Source: an uncultured Alistipes sp. (GTDB lineage: Bacteria > Bacteroidota > Bacteroidia > Bacteroidales > Rikenellaceae). Taken from it: a DNA stretch of 64,000 nucleotides. A program made the translations under genes and the position numbers. Below are positions 1-9,222 of this stretch, piece by piece. The first letter of the stretch is position 1; every line of letters starts with the position of its first letter. The notes under the pieces are model-generated. The model saw only the letters and a program-made list of their open reading frames with translations, had not been told where the DNA came from and did no database searches. The DNA is taken from positions 273,565 to 337,564 of the forward strand of contig NZ_CAJTXD010000003.1 in NCBI RefSeq assembly GCF_910580175.1, in the 5' to 3' direction.

Positions 1-1506
1 TGGGGGTTTCGGATCGACGCCACGGTGTTGATCTACCTGACCGATCCGCGCGAGGCGATGGCCAGCGTCGATTTCTGGCTCGGCGTGCGGCAAACGGCGA
101 TCTTTGCAGCATATGCCGCAGCCATGATCTGGGTCTATGGCCGGGTCGTGCGGTTGTTCGACAGCCGGACGCTCGGATGGCGGGCCGCCGGGGCCGGGAG
201 TCTCGGGGTATTGTTGTTGGCCGGGTTCGATTTTTTGGCTATCCGCGGCGGCACGGGGGCTTCGGTCGCCAACGTGTCGAAAGTCTATTTCAGCTCCCGG
301 ATGTTGCTCAATCATGCGGCCGTCAATCCCGTCTTTTCGTTGCTCTCCACCTTGGGCGACCGCACGGATTATGCAGCCGAATATCCTTTCTTCGACGAGC
401 AGACCCGGGCGGAGCGCTTCGAGGCGTTGCGCGGCAACCGGCCCGGCTCCGCACCCGGGAGACAGGTGCTCCGCACCAGGCGGCCCAATGTCGTGGTCGT
501 GATTCTCGAAAGTTTCGCTCGCACGGTCATGGACGCCCAGGTCGACGGCATGCCGGTCATGCCCTGGATGCACCGGCTGAAAGGGGAGGGCGTGTGGTTC
601 GAGAATTTCTTCGCCAATTCATTCCGCACCGACCGCGGCGAAGTGGCGATCTTGAGCGGCTTCCCCGCCCAGACGCGGATGTCGATCATGAAACTTCCGG
701 CTAAGAGCCGCAATCTGCCGTCGCTGGCTCGGTCGCTGAACCGCGAGGGCTACGCCACGAGGTTCGCCTATGGCGGCGACCTCAATTTTACGAACCAAGC
801 ATCTTACATGTATGCTACCGGCTGGCAGGAGCTTTTCTGGCAGAAAGATTTCGATTTCGATACGCCGCCTGCCGACTGGGGTTACGACGACCGGGTCATG
901 TGCGATTGGTTCGGCCGGCAGGTAATCGAGTGGAGCGCTTCGGGCGAGCCGTTTCTCGCCGGGCTGCTTACCTTGAGCAGCCATCCGCCGTTCGACGTGC
1001 CGTTCGCCCGGTTCGAGGATCGGATGTTCAACGCTACGGCTTTTGCGGACGATTGCGTGGGCCGCATGATCGAAGGTTGGAAGAACTCGCCTGCATGGGA
1101 CGACCTGCTGGTGGTGCTCGTGGCCGATCACGGGGTGCCCTATCCGCCGCCGCTGGCCTATAACGAACCGCTGCGCCACCGCATTCCGATGATCTGGACG
1201 GGCGGCGCCGTGGCAGGCCCGCTCGTCGTGGAGGAGTATGCGTCGCAGATCGACCTCTGCGCCACGGTGCTGGGGCAGCTGGGCGTGGCGCACGACGATT
1301 TCGATTATAGCAAGGACATTTTCGATCCGGCGCTTCCGAAGTTCGCCTACTATACGTTCAACGACGGTTTCGGTGTGGTCGACGCCTCGGGCGAGGCGAT
1401 ATGGGATGCCGTGACGGGCAAGATTGTGGCGGAGGATGCGCCGGCGCTGACCGACGTTGGCCGCACCCTGTTGCAGACGACTTATGTCGATATAGAAAAC
1501 CGATGA
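1..1506 (+). CDS. LTA synthase-family phosphotransferase/sulfatase-fold membrane enzyme, 5' end outside window
   Basis: The frame is open to the first base, so the N-terminal membrane segments are missing; the visible GTG at 25 is internal. What remains is the last membrane helices (about bases 80-250) and an extracytoplasmic alkaline-phosphatase/sulfatase domain of the LtaS/OpgB type. Visible active-site elements are a Glu in ILES (bases 508-510), the presumed nucleophile Thr in SFRTDRG (628-630), SSHPPF, and the metal-binding Asp-His of VADHG (1126-1131). The family moves phosphoglycerol- or phosphoethanolamine-type groups onto envelope polymers or lipids; the substrate in a Gram-negative bacteroidete cannot be read from sequence. 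The Thr nucleophile argues against a true sulfatase. Confidence 0.85.
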   Translation, partial: WGFRIDATVLIYLTDPREAMASVDFWLGVRQTAIFAAYAAAMIWVYGRVVRLFDSRTLGWRAAGAGSLGVLLLAGFDFLAIRGGTGASVANVSKVYFSSRMLLNHAAVNPVFSLLSTLGDRTDYAAEYPFFDEQTRAERFEALRGNRPGSAPGRQVLRTRRPNVVVVILESFARTVMDAQVDGMPVMPWMHRLKGEGVWFENFFANSFRTDRGEVAILSGFPAQTRMSIMKLPAKSRNLPSLARSLNREGYATRFAYGGDLNFTNQASYMYATGWQELFWQKDFDFDTPPADWGYDDRVMCDWFGRQVIEWSASGEPFLAGLLTLSSHPPFDVPFARFEDRMFNATAFADDCVGRMIEGWKNSPAWDDLLVVLVADHGVPYPPPLAYNEPLRHRIPMIWTGGAVAGPLVVEEYASQIDLCATVLGQLGVAHDDFDYSKDIFDPALPKFAYYTFNDGFGVVDASGEAIWDAVTGKIVAEDAPALTDVGRTLLQTTYVDIENR

Positions 1507-1581
1507 CCGGACGGGGCGGATGGCGGGGGACAGTGCCGGGCCGCTCCGGAGGGATTCGGGCGGATTCGAGGGGGTATCGAT

Positions 1582-1617
1582 TTCGAACGTGGCATCGAAC
1601 GGTTCGAATCCCCTTTT
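1582..1617 (+). terminator. Possible terminator after the LTA synthase-like gene
   Basis: Seven-base inverted repeat TTCGAAC/GTTCGAA with a 13-nt loop, followed by TCCCCTTTTTT. The loop is long and the stem short, so this is only a candidate. Confidence 0.35.
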
Positions 1618-1754
1618 TTAGGTATTGTCTGCTTGCGGAGCAACAATTATTTTTGAACCGATAAAAAGGGTGTTGCCGGAGTGTGCGCGGCAGCCGTTCC
1701 GGCATGGTGCCCGGGGCAAGGAGTCCGGGGGCGAATAAATTTACGATTGTTGTT

Positions 1755-2684
1755 ATGTTGAAGTCTCGTTATTCTTCCGACGAACGGATGTGCGATCTGG
1801 TCTGCGACCGTTATGCGGTGTTGCAGGTCATGAGCCGTTTCGGCATCGCGCTGGGATTCGGCGACAAAACCGTGGCCGAGGTGTGCGCCGAAAACGAAGT
1901 CGATGCGTCTACGTTCCTGGCCGTCGTCAACCTCTCGGCCGGCCCGGGTGCCGGCGAGGAGTGCGCGGCCGATGTCTCGGTGCGTTCGCTGCTGGATTAT
2001 CTGCACAATTCCCACGGCTATTTCCTCGACTTCCGCCTGCCGGCCATCCGGCGCAAGTTGATCGAGGCTGTCGATTGCAGCTTGAGCGACGTTTCGTTCG
2101 CTATCATGCGCTATTTCGATGAATATGCTGCCGAGGTCGACCGTCATATGGCCTACGAGGAGAAGTCGGTGTTTCCCTATGTCGAAGCATTGCTTGCCGG
2201 AGAGAAGAAGGCCGACTATTCGATGGAGGTCTTCCGGCGCCACCACGATCGGATCGAAGAGCGCCTGCGCGAGTTGAAAAACATCATCATCAAATACTAT
2301 CCTTCGGGCGGCAGCAACGAACTGAACGGTGTGCTGTACGATATCTTTACGTGCGAGGAGGAGCTGACCTCGCACAATGCGGTCGAAAACCAGATTTTCA
2401 TTCCTGCTGTCGAACGGCTGGCGGCCGACGGGGCGTGCGCCGAGCGGCAGGAACCGTTGAGCGCCCGAGAGCGGGAGATTATTGTTTGTGTAGTCAAAGG
2501 GTTGACCAACAAGCAGATCGCCGACGAATTGTGTATTTCGACCCATACGGTCATTACCCACCGGCGCAATATTGCATCGAAATTGCAGATCCATTCGGCG
2601 GCCGGACTGACGATCTATGCCATCGTCAACAAGCTGGTCGAACTTTCGGAAATCAAGGACTCCATAACCGATACGCAAGCATGA
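1755..2684 (+). CDS. LuxR-type regulator with ScdA_N-like and hemerythrin (RIC/YtfE-like) sensor domains
   Basis: A 309-residue protein with three parts. Residues about 18-60 resemble the ScdA_N (DUF542) domain of iron-sulfur repair proteins but lack its paired cysteines (LGFGDK in place of a CCGGK-type motif). Residues about 75-225 form a hemerythrin-like four-helix domain with the RIC/YtfE ligand spacing: H84 or H87, H131-x3-E135, H163/H164, H207-x3-E211. Residues about 235-297 are a LuxR/FixJ helix-turn-helix (LSAREREI, GLTNKQIADEL, STHTVITHRRNI). It probably senses oxygen, nitric oxide or iron status through a di-iron site and controls transcription; the signal and targets are inferred. 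The in-frame codon at 1683 lies 72 bases upstream; ATG 1755 matches the family start. Its stop overlaps the next gene's start (ATGA). Confidence 0.88.
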   Translation: MLKSRYSSDERMCDLVCDRYAVLQVMSRFGIALGFGDKTVAEVCAENEVDASTFLAVVNLSAGPGAGEECAADVSVRSLLDYLHNSHGYFLDFRLPAIRRKLIEAVDCSLSDVSFAIMRYFDEYAAEVDRHMAYEEKSVFPYVEALLAGEKKADYSMEVFRRHHDRIEERLRELKNIIIKYYPSGGSNELNGVLYDIFTCEEELTSHNAVENQIFIPAVERLAADGACAERQEPLSAREREIIVCVVKGLTNKQIADELCISTHTVITHRRNIASKLQIHSAAGLTIYAIVNKLVELSEIKDSITDTQA

Positions 2685-3580
2685 CGCACCGCCACCACGC
2701 ATCACACGGTCACCATCGGATTTCGTCGCTCAACCGCGCTTTTCTGATCGGCATCGCGCTCAACGTGTTGTTCGTGGTTGTGGAATTTCTTGCCGGACTG
2801 TGGTATGGTTCGATGAGCTTGCTTTCCGATGCCGGACACAACCTTTCGGACGTCTTCAGTCTGCTGTTGGCCATGCTGGCGTTTCGGCTGGCGCAGGTGC
2901 GGCCCACGCAGCGTTATACCTATGGTTATAAGAAAAGCACGGTGCTTATTTCGTTGTTCAATTCGTTGCTGCTTCTCATCGCCGTGGGGATCATCATCGC
3001 CGAGAGCGTGGGGCGCATGCTCCATCCTGCTCCGATCCAGGGCGGCGCCATCGCGTGGACGGCTGGCATCGGCGTGCTGGTCAACGGTTTTACGGCGTGG
3101 CTTTTCATGAAAGATCGCAAACGCGACCTCAATGTCAAGGGAGCTTATCTTCACATGGCGGCCGATGCGCTGGTGTCGGTCGGCGTGCTGGTGTCGGGGT
3201 TGGTAATCGTCCGCACGGGCTGGACGATCGTCGATCCCATCGTGGGGATGATCATCGCTGTCGTGATCGTGGCTTCGGTGTGGTCGCTGACGCGCGACAG
3301 CCTGCGCCTTTCGCTCGACGGCGTGCCGGCGGGGATCGATGTCGCCGAGTTGGAACGACGCATGATCGCCGTCGAGGGGGTCGAAGCGGTGCATCACATC
3401 CACGTTTGGGCCATGAGCACGACTGAAAATGCACTGACAGCCCATGTGCTGCTCTCCGATCCGTGTATGATGGTGCAGGTAAAACCCCGGCTCAAAGCAA
3501 TGCTTTCCGAGGCGGGCATCTGCCATGCGACGCTCGAATGCGAAATCGTTGCGGAACATTGCAGCGGGCGGTGCGAATGA
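2681..3580 (+). CDS. Cation diffusion facilitator (CDF) family metal transporter
   Basis: A 299-residue inner-membrane exporter of divalent metals (Zn, Co, Fe or Mn) of the CzcD/ZitB group. The N-terminus is His-rich (MTHRHHASHGHH). Six membrane helices follow, with the two metal-binding HxxxD motifs in TM2 (H53/D57, in DAGHNLSD) and TM5 (H158/D162, in HMAADAL). The C-terminal cytoplasmic domain carries HHIHVWAMST. The start overlaps the stop of the hemerythrin/LuxR regulator by four bases, so the two are translationally coupled, which suggests the regulator's signal includes metal or redox stress. Metal specificity cannot be assigned. Confidence 0.93.
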   Translation: MTHRHHASHGHHRISSLNRAFLIGIALNVLFVVVEFLAGLWYGSMSLLSDAGHNLSDVFSLLLAMLAFRLAQVRPTQRYTYGYKKSTVLISLFNSLLLLIAVGIIIAESVGRMLHPAPIQGGAIAWTAGIGVLVNGFTAWLFMKDRKRDLNVKGAYLHMAADALVSVGVLVSGLVIVRTGWTIVDPIVGMIIAVVIVASVWSLTRDSLRLSLDGVPAGIDVAELERRMIAVEGVEAVHHIHVWAMSTTENALTAHVLLSDPCMMVQVKPRLKAMLSEAGICHATLECEIVAEHCSGRCE

Positions 3581-3676
3581 AATAATCGGAATGTTGCGAT
3601 CCGGTGCGTTGGGCGGCTTTTCTGCCGTGCGAGTGCCGTACTCTCCGGCGGGAGGCGAAGTCGCCGTTCTGGTTTT

Positions 3677-3922
3677 CTATGGCACCGGATCGTATCCGCT
3701 TCCGCCCCAGGGGTGGCAGCGGGCCAGGCGCCGCAAGGTAAGCCATCCTCCTTTCAGCGGGCCGTATTTGCGCAGTGCTTCCAGCGCATATTGCGAGCAG
3801 GTAGGCGTGTAGCGGCATGCGGGCGGCGTGAGCGGCGAGATGCACAGCTGATAGAATCGCACGAGCAGCAGCAGGGGCAGAGCTAATAAGCGCTTGAACA
3901 AAGTATGCGTTTTGTCGTTCAT
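3677..3922 (-). CDS. yidD: YidD, membrane protein insertion efficiency factor
   Basis: A small basic amphipathic protein of 81 residues, with the family pattern [26 protein letters not shown] and [13 protein letters not shown]. YidD assists YidC-dependent insertion of inner-membrane proteins. The conserved order rnpA-yidD is kept: the frame upstream overlaps the rnpA stop, and a TTG at 3937 would give a TTGA overlap and five more residues. I prefer the ATG at 3922, which leaves a typical short YidD N-terminus. Confidence 0.93.
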   Translation of the reverse strand: MNDKTHTLFKRLLALPLLLLVRFYQLCISPLTPPACRYTPTCSQYALEALRKYGPLKGGWLTLRRLARCHPWGGSGYDPVP

Positions 3923-3933
3923 GGCCGAATCGG

Positions 3934-4344
3934 TCAAAGGAGATCGTCCGGCTGCCGACCCGCCGTTTGCATTTGTTCGCCTATTGTCGAAAGAATTTTC
4001 ACGACGGCGCGTTCGATGTGTTTGTAAGGCAGCGCCTCTTTCGATGTATAGATCAAAGCCATCGTAAGATCCGTCCCTGTTTGGCCGGGGGCGAGGAGCT
4101 GTTTTTGCTGGCGATAGGCTTCTTTGGTGCGGCGGCGCAGCAGATTGCGCTTGTTGGCCCGCTTGTGGTATTTCTTGGGTACGGAAAACAAGACTTCCGG
4201 CCGGCCGGCGTCGTTTGCGGCGGATTCCGCGAGCCAGATATAACGGAACGGAAAGACGAAGCCGCTTCGGCCCTGCTCGAAAAGACGGCGGATCGCTCCG
4301 AGCGACCGAAGCCGCTCTGCGCGGGGAAGCGAACGGTCGGACAT
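3934..4344 (-). CDS. rnpA: Ribonuclease P protein component
   Basis: A 136-residue basic protein that binds RNase P RNA and helps mature tRNA 5' ends. The RNR signature is visible as [18 protein letters not shown], with an N-terminal LPRAERLRS segment typical of the family. It lies 9 bases downstream of hemD and overlaps or abuts yidD, the usual bacteroidete arrangement in which the train continues hemD-rnpA-yidD. Confidence 0.95.
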   Translation of the reverse strand: MSDRSLPRAERLRSLGAIRRLFEQGRSGFVFPFRYIWLAESAANDAGRPEVLFSVPKKYHKRANKRNLLRRRTKEAYRQQKQLLAPGQTGTDLTMALIYTSKEALPYKHIERAVVKILSTIGEQMQTAGRQPDDLL

Positions 4345-4353
4345 GCTGCGGGG

Positions 4354-5214
4354 CTATTTGCGGGATTCGGCGTTGGCGCGGCGCGTGCGGCTCTTGGCCA
4401 GTTTGTGCTGCTGGGTGCGCAGGAACTCCTCCTTGTGCGTGTCGGTCGTCAGGGCTACCGGCTCGACCTCTTCGCCGCGTTCGATTTTGGTCAGATACAA
4501 GTCGATCGCCTTGGCCATCGAGGGTGCGGCGGGCGTGGGAGCGTTGGCCAGCACACGCAGTTCGGCATCCAGCGCCGCGCGCAGCGTGCCGTCGCCGAAG
4601 ACCGCCACGGGGGGCAGGTCGGCCGGCTTGTACTTCGCCACGAGCGTCTTGACGTCGGAGGGCGAATAGAGGGCCAGCAGGCCGTATTCCGAGACGTGCA
4701 CCGCATCGAGGTCTGCGGCGACCGTGCGGGCCAGAATGACGGGGTCGACTGCGAGTTTGAGCTTCGACAGCGCATCGGGCAGCTCGGGTTTGTGCGGCTC
4801 GCTGAGCGCCAGGAGGAATTTTTCCTCCTTGTGCTTGATGATCAGTTCGACGAGCGACGTGAACGACCCGTCGGCGAACGATATTTTGCGCTTGCGGTAA
4901 ACGATGTATTTTTGCAGGTAGAGGGCCACGGCCTCGGTCTGGCAGATGTATTTCATGGTCTCCGGCACGGCGATGCGGGCCTCTTCGCAGATGTGGAAGA
5001 AACTATCGACGGTGGTGCGGGACGTGAAGATGACGGCCGTGTGTGTGAGTATCTCGACCCGCTGGGCGCGGAATTCTTTCAGGGAGACGCCCTCCACGCG
5101 GATGAAAGGGCGGTAGTCGATTTCCACTTCGTGCCGCCGGGACAATTCGTAGAACGGGGATTTCTCGATGATGGCTGGTTTCGGCTGCGAAACCAATACG
5201 CTGTCGATTTTCAA
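4354..5214 (-). CDS. hemD: Uroporphyrinogen-III synthase
   Basis: A 286-residue protein matching the HemD fold in bacteroidetes: [13 protein letters not shown] at the N-terminus, [13 protein letters not shown] in the first domain and the [18 protein letters not shown] segment in the second. It closes hydroxymethylbilane to uroporphyrinogen III in heme and siroheme synthesis. The Lys/Arg-rich C-terminal extension of about 25 residues (after [12 protein letters not shown]) is outside the usual fold. It sits between the DUF4271 gene and rnpA in one minus-strand transcription unit. Confidence 0.88.
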   Translation of the reverse strand: MKIDSVLVSQPKPAIIEKSPFYELSRRHEVEIDYRPFIRVEGVSLKEFRAQRVEILTHTAVIFTSRTTVDSFFHICEEARIAVPETMKYICQTEAVALYLQKYIVYRKRKISFADGSFTSLVELIIKHKEEKFLLALSEPHKPELPDALSKLKLAVDPVILARTVAADLDAVHVSEYGLLALYSPSDVKTLVAKYKPADLPPVAVFGDGTLRAALDAELRVLANAPTPAAPSMAKAIDLYLTKIERGEEVEPVALTTDTHKEEFLRTQQHKLAKSRTRRANAESRK

Positions 5215-5251
5215 ATGTACCTCCTTTTACGGTTATTGTTGCTTCTGGGGT

Positions 5252-6382
5252 TTATCTTACCGCTAACAGCCACAGCAGGCTGAAAGGGAAGATTTCCACG
5301 ATGCAAAGGTACAAAAACCAATATAAAATCGGAATTTTTTTTACAAGAAACAGCTGCGACGTCTCTCTGAGGCACAAGATTGCCGTAATGGCCAATCCGA
5401 TGGCCGTGATGTAGAGCCAGCTGGTACCCAAGTCCGAGGGAACGAGCGCCAGGAGCAGGAACAGCGGGAGGGCGAAAATGGCCGCCAATGCAAAATAGGT
5501 GCGTTTGAGCATCCATATTTGGTCGGTCAGCAACATGGCGAGCGTGACCGTGCCTACGGTCTTCAGCAACAACGACTGGTAGACGGCGATCAAAGCCCAC
5601 AGCGCTGTGGCAAGCAGGCTTGCTGTGGCAAGCAGTTCGCGGGGCCAGGCTTCCGGAATCTCGGCGGGCAGCAGCGTGTCGACGCATTTGATCGTTGCGG
5701 CGCCCAGGAACAGCAGGCCGAAGACTGCCGCGATGTTGAGGAACCGGAGCATGTTGTTGCCGCTGCCCGAACTCTCCGTGAGCCGTTCGTGCGAAGCCCG
5801 GGTGTGGAAAATCCGGCGGAAAAGCAACACGATGTCGTTCAGATGGCGATAGAGGAAGATGGCATAGGCCGCCGTGAGCAGCAACACCAGGATTTCGAAC
5901 GCCGGGGTGCCGGTCAGGGAGCGGGCCGGGGCGGTCGCGGGCGACGGAACCGGAATGCCGGCCGCACGGAACGAGGCGGCGCCGAAAACCTCCTGCGGTG
6001 CAACGTTGCGGAAGGCCGGTTCGGCGACGGTTGTTGCGGGCAGCGAATCGTGCGCATGCCCAAGGTCGTCGGAAAAGAACAAGCCGGAAGCAAGAAGCGA
6101 ATCGGGGCCGGAAAGAGAGGCCGTGGCCATTAACGAATCGGAGCCGGAAACGGTGTTTTCTTCGGGCAACGATGCGGCGGTCGTCGGCCGGGTTGCGGCC
6201 GAAGCATCGTGGGGCGGGGTTGCCGAGCGCGCGTTTGCGGTCGTGTCCGCCGTCTTTGGAGCAGAGACGTCGGAAAGAGCGGGTGCGGCCGTCGGGGCGA
6301 TCGTCACTGCGTCGCCTGCCGGCTGTCTGTCGGTCGTTTGGGGCGGCAAGCTGTCGCTGCGGGGTGTCTGGGTGCCGGTCAT
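5252..6382 (-). CDS. DUF4271 domain-containing membrane protein
   Basis: A 376-residue protein. The first about 180 residues are low-complexity and rich in Ala, Ser, Thr, Pro and Asp, presumably flexible. After that come about seven hydrophobic helices, matching the bacteroidete DUF4271 family by position next to hemD and by the C-terminal LVKKIPILYWFLYLCIVE stretch. Function is unknown. Its start overlaps the stop of the upstream histidine kinase by four bases. The C-terminus ends 37 bases before hemD. Confidence 0.78.
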   Translation of the reverse strand: MTGTQTPRSDSLPPQTTDRQPAGDAVTIAPTAAPALSDVSAPKTADTTANARSATPPHDASAATRPTTAASLPEENTVSGSDSLMATASLSGPDSLLASGLFFSDDLGHAHDSLPATTVAEPAFRNVAPQEVFGAASFRAAGIPVPSPATAPARSLTGTPAFEILVLLLTAAYAIFLYRHLNDIVLLFRRIFHTRASHERLTESSGSGNNMLRFLNIAAVFGLLFLGAATIKCVDTLLPAEIPEAWPRELLATASLLATALWALIAVYQSLLLKTVGTVTLAMLLTDQIWMLKRTYFALAAIFALPLFLLLALVPSDLGTSWLYITAIGLAITAILCLRETSQLFLVKKIPILYWFLYLCIVEIFPFSLLWLLAVR

Positions 6383-7554
6383 GTCTCAAAAATGCGTTTG
6401 AGCGTGATGCGGATCGTGGTGCCTTTGCCCGGTTCGGAGTCGATCACGGCGATGCGTCCTTGGTGGTATTCCTCGACGATACGGCGCGAGAGCGACAATC
6501 CCAGGCCCCAGCCGCGGGTCTTGGTGGTAAAGCCGGGTTCGAAGATGCGCTTCCAGTTGCTTTTGGGGATGCCTTTGCCGGTGTCGCGCACGTCGATCAT
6601 CACGTGTTTTTCGTCTGCCGAAATCCGCACGTCGATCGCCCCGTGGCCCTGGAGGGCGTCGAGCGAGTTCTTCATCAGGTTCTCGACCACCCATTCGAAG
6701 AGCGCCGCGTTGATGTTGGCCTGCACGGGCGCGATGGCCAGCCCGTTGTAGTCGAGCGTCACGTTGCGGGGGATGCGTTTGCGGAAATACATGACCGATT
6801 CGCCCACGGTCTCGTTGATGTTGGCCGGGGTAAGCGGCGTTTCGGAGCCGATCTTCGAGAAGCGGTCGACGATCTTCATCAGGTGCGTCAGATCCTTGTT
6901 CATCTCCTCGACGGCCGCCGGATCCACGGGTTGCGAGCGCAGATACTCGATCCAGCCCAGCAGCGACGAGGTGGGCGTGCCCAGCTGGTGGGCCGTCTCT
7001 TTGGCCAGACCGATCCATACGCGGTTCTGCTCGTCCTGCTTGGTCGAACGGAAAGCGATGAATCCCAGCAGGATGAAGAGCGTGACGACCAGCAGCTGCA
7101 CGTAGGGGAACCAGTAGAGCGACTTGAGCAGCCGCGACTTGCCGTAGAAGATGATGTGGTAGTGGTCGTTCGTCCACCAAAACCGCACGGGCAGCGGGGT
7201 GTTCTCCTCGGTAAAGCGCTCGATCTGGCGGCGCAGCAGGTCGGGATGGTCGATCACGCGGTCGGGAATGAGGTGCGAGTTGATGACCTCCAGATTCTCG
7301 TTGGTAATGATGAACGGAATGTTGTTGCTGTTCGACACGATGTCGGCGATCAGCGGGTCGGCCATGGCGTTGCCCGTCGCATTGCGGTTGACGCGTTCCA
7401 TCGCATGCGCCCAGAGCGCGACGTCGTGCTGTTCCTTCTGTTTGAGCCGCTGGGCCATGTTGTTGGTGTAGAGCAGCGACAGCGCACCCAGAAGCACGCC
7501 GATAATGATTACTACCACGCGGTTGCGGAACGAGAAGATGCGACGGAATTTCAT
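6379..7554 (-). CDS. Membrane sensor histidine kinase (orphan)
   Basis: A 391-residue sensor kinase with TM1 at about residues 13-30, a periplasmic sensor of about 115 residues, and TM2 at about 148-168. The H-box is AKETAHQLGTP with phospho-acceptor H189. The ATPase domain shows the N-box ENLMKNSLDAL (N292, N296), DTGKGIP and GWGLGLS. No response regulator is encoded nearby, so its partner lies elsewhere. It lies between the S41 protease gene (12-base gap) and the DUF4271 gene (4-base overlap), so it is co-transcribed with envelope and heme genes; the stimulus is unknown. Confidence 0.9.
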   Translation of the reverse strand: MKFRRIFSFRNRVVVIIIGVLLGALSLLYTNNMAQRLKQKEQHDVALWAHAMERVNRNATGNAMADPLIADIVSNSNNIPFIITNENLEVINSHLIPDRVIDHPDLLRRQIERFTEENTPLPVRFWWTNDHYHIIFYGKSRLLKSLYWFPYVQLLVVTLFILLGFIAFRSTKQDEQNRVWIGLAKETAHQLGTPTSSLLGWIEYLRSQPVDPAAVEEMNKDLTHLMKIVDRFSKIGSETPLTPANINETVGESVMYFRKRIPRNVTLDYNGLAIAPVQANINAALFEWVVENLMKNSLDALQGHGAIDVRISADEKHVMIDVRDTGKGIPKSNWKRIFEPGFTTKTRGWGLGLSLSRRIVEEYHQGRIAVIDSEPGKGTTIRITLKRIFET

Positions 7555-7566
7555 GGCGGGCGGCGG

Positions 7567-9222
7567 TTACTTGCGCGGTGTATCCTGCTCGGTCAGGATG
7601 CGCGCATATTCCTGCGGGTTGTGCAGCAGCTCGATGGCCTGCTGCACGTCGCGGTCGTCGGGCAGCGAGTGGGCGAGCACCGCTTCGGTGTAGCCATGGC
7701 GCAGCACGATGTCGTTGTCGATCGAGCGGACGATCTCCTTGCGGTAGGTCTCCAGGTTGGCCTGCGTGTCGTCGCGCAGGTTCTTTTCGAGGGTTTCGAT
7801 CTGCTCGTCGATGGCGTCGAAGCGATCCGCCTTGGCCGCGTCGCGCAGTTGTTTGAGCGCCCGGCGCGAATCCGACTCGTAAGGCACCTCCTTGTCCTGC
7901 ATGAAGGTGCGGAAGTCGTCGTAGTCGGCATCGGTAATGGTAAACGATACCAAGTCGTCCGGCTTCCCGGGGTTGCGGCGCATGTAGTCGTCGGCGAAAT
8001 CCTCGATGAAGCCCAGCGCATAGAGCGTCGCCGCAAAGCGGCTGATGTACTCCGGCTCGGTGCGCAGGTCGGGCATCACGCCGCCGCCGTCGTAAACCTT
8101 GCGCCCGGCGCGGGTCGTGAACTCCGAGATCAGCGAGTCGGGAACGGCGTTCACGGCGCCCTGCTGCGAGTGCGAGTAGTCGATGGCCTGGATGCAGCGG
8201 CCCGAGGGGATGTGGTATTTGGCCGTCGTGAGTTTCAGCATGGCGTTGTAGCCCAGCGGGCGGGTGCTCTGCACCAGCCCCTTGCCGAAAGTGCGCTGCC
8301 CGACGAGCACCGCGCGGTCGAGGTCTTGCAGCGCGCCGGCCACGATTTCGGCTGCCGAAGCCGAGTTGCCGTTGACCAGCACGACCAGCGGCAGGTCGGG
8401 AAATGCCGGCTCCGAGGCCGTGCGGTAGACCTGCGCCGACTCGGCGGTGCGCCCCTTGGTGGTCACTACTTCGGTGCCTTTGGGCAGGAACATCGAGAGA
8501 ATCTTGACGGCCTCCTGGAGAATGCCGCCCGAATTGGAGCGGTAGTCGAGGATCAGCCCTTGGAGCCGGCCCTCGCTGCGGAGCCGTTCGATGGCGGCGC
8601 GCATCTCTTCGTAGGAACCCTCCGTGAAGTCGCTGTGGCGGATATAGCCGATTCCCTCGGCTGCCCAGCCGGCATAGGGGATGCTCGGGATGGCGATGCG
8701 TTCGCGGGTCAGCGTCACGGTCTGCTGCTGCCCGTCGAGGTGCTCGACGCTGACTTTTACCTGTGTGCCCGGGTCGCCCTTGAGCAGGGCCGACACCTGG
8801 TCGGTCGTGAAGCCGCGGGCGTCCTTGCCGTCGATGGACATGATCTTGTCGCCGATCTTCAGCCCGGCGCGGTCGGCGGGCGAACCCTTGTAGGGCTGGG
8901 CGAAGATCACGCGGTCGCCTTTCTGGCGGATGAGCGAACCTACGCCGCCGTATTTCCCGGTGGTAAGGATTTCGAAAGTCGACATTTCGTCGGCCGGGAT
9001 GAATTCCGTATAGGGGTCGAGTCCGCGCACCATGCCCTGGGCGGCTCCGGTCATGAGTTTGTCCGGATCGACGGGATCGACGTATCCGAGCGAGAGTTCG
9101 CGCATCATGTTGACCGCGATCTCCATGTTGCGGCCCAAACCGAAATCGTTGGGTTGGGCGTAGGTCAGCAACAGCGCGGCGCCGATGGCCCCTGCGGCGC
9201 AGAGAAGGTATTTTCTATTCAT
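7567..9222 (-). CDS. S41 family carboxy-terminal processing peptidase (CtpA/Prc type)
   Basis: A 551-residue protein with an N-terminal signal anchor (residues 5-22). A PDZ domain lies at about 90-170 (YGGVGSLIRQ, GSPADRAGLKIGDKI), followed by the peptidase core with LDYRSNSGG, the nucleophile S289 in NSASAAE and the general base K314 in RTFGKGLVQ, 25 residues apart as in CtpB. The family trims C-termini of periplasmic or secreted proteins. An extra C-terminal region of about 150 residues, rich in charged residues, is common in bacteroidete members. Its start overlaps the end of the upstream small membrane protein by eight bases. Confidence 0.93.
   Translation of the reverse strand: MNRKYLLCAAGAIGAALLLTYAQPNDFGLGRNMEIAVNMMRELSLGYVDPVDPDKLMTGAAQGMVRGLDPYTEFIPADEMSTFEILTTGKYGGVGSLIRQKGDRVIFAQPYKGSPADRAGLKIGDKIMSIDGKDARGFTTDQVSALLKGDPGTQVKVSVEHLDGQQQTVTLTRERIAIPSIPYAGWAAEGIGYIRHSDFTEGSYEEMRAAIERLRSEGRLQGLILDYRSNSGGILQEAVKILSMFLPKGTEVVTTKGRTAESAQVYRTASEPAFPDLPLVVLVNGNSASAAEIVAGALQDLDRAVLVGQRTFGKGLVQSTRPLGYNAMLKLTTAKYHIPSGRCIQAIDYSHSQQGAVNAVPDSLISEFTTRAGRKVYDGGGVMPDLRTEPEYISRFAATLYALGFIEDFADDYMRRNPGKPDDLVSFTITDADYDDFRTFMQDKEVPYESDSRRALKQLRDAAKADRFDAIDEQIETLEKNLRDDTQANLETYRKEIVRSIDNDIVLRHGYTEAVLAHSLPDDRDVQQAIELLHNPQEYARILTEQDTPRK

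Noticed and set aside
1..1506. True sulfatase as substrate of the maturase at 26957
   Set aside because: The nucleophile position is Thr in an LtaS-type motif, not the Cys/Ser of a sulfatase signature.
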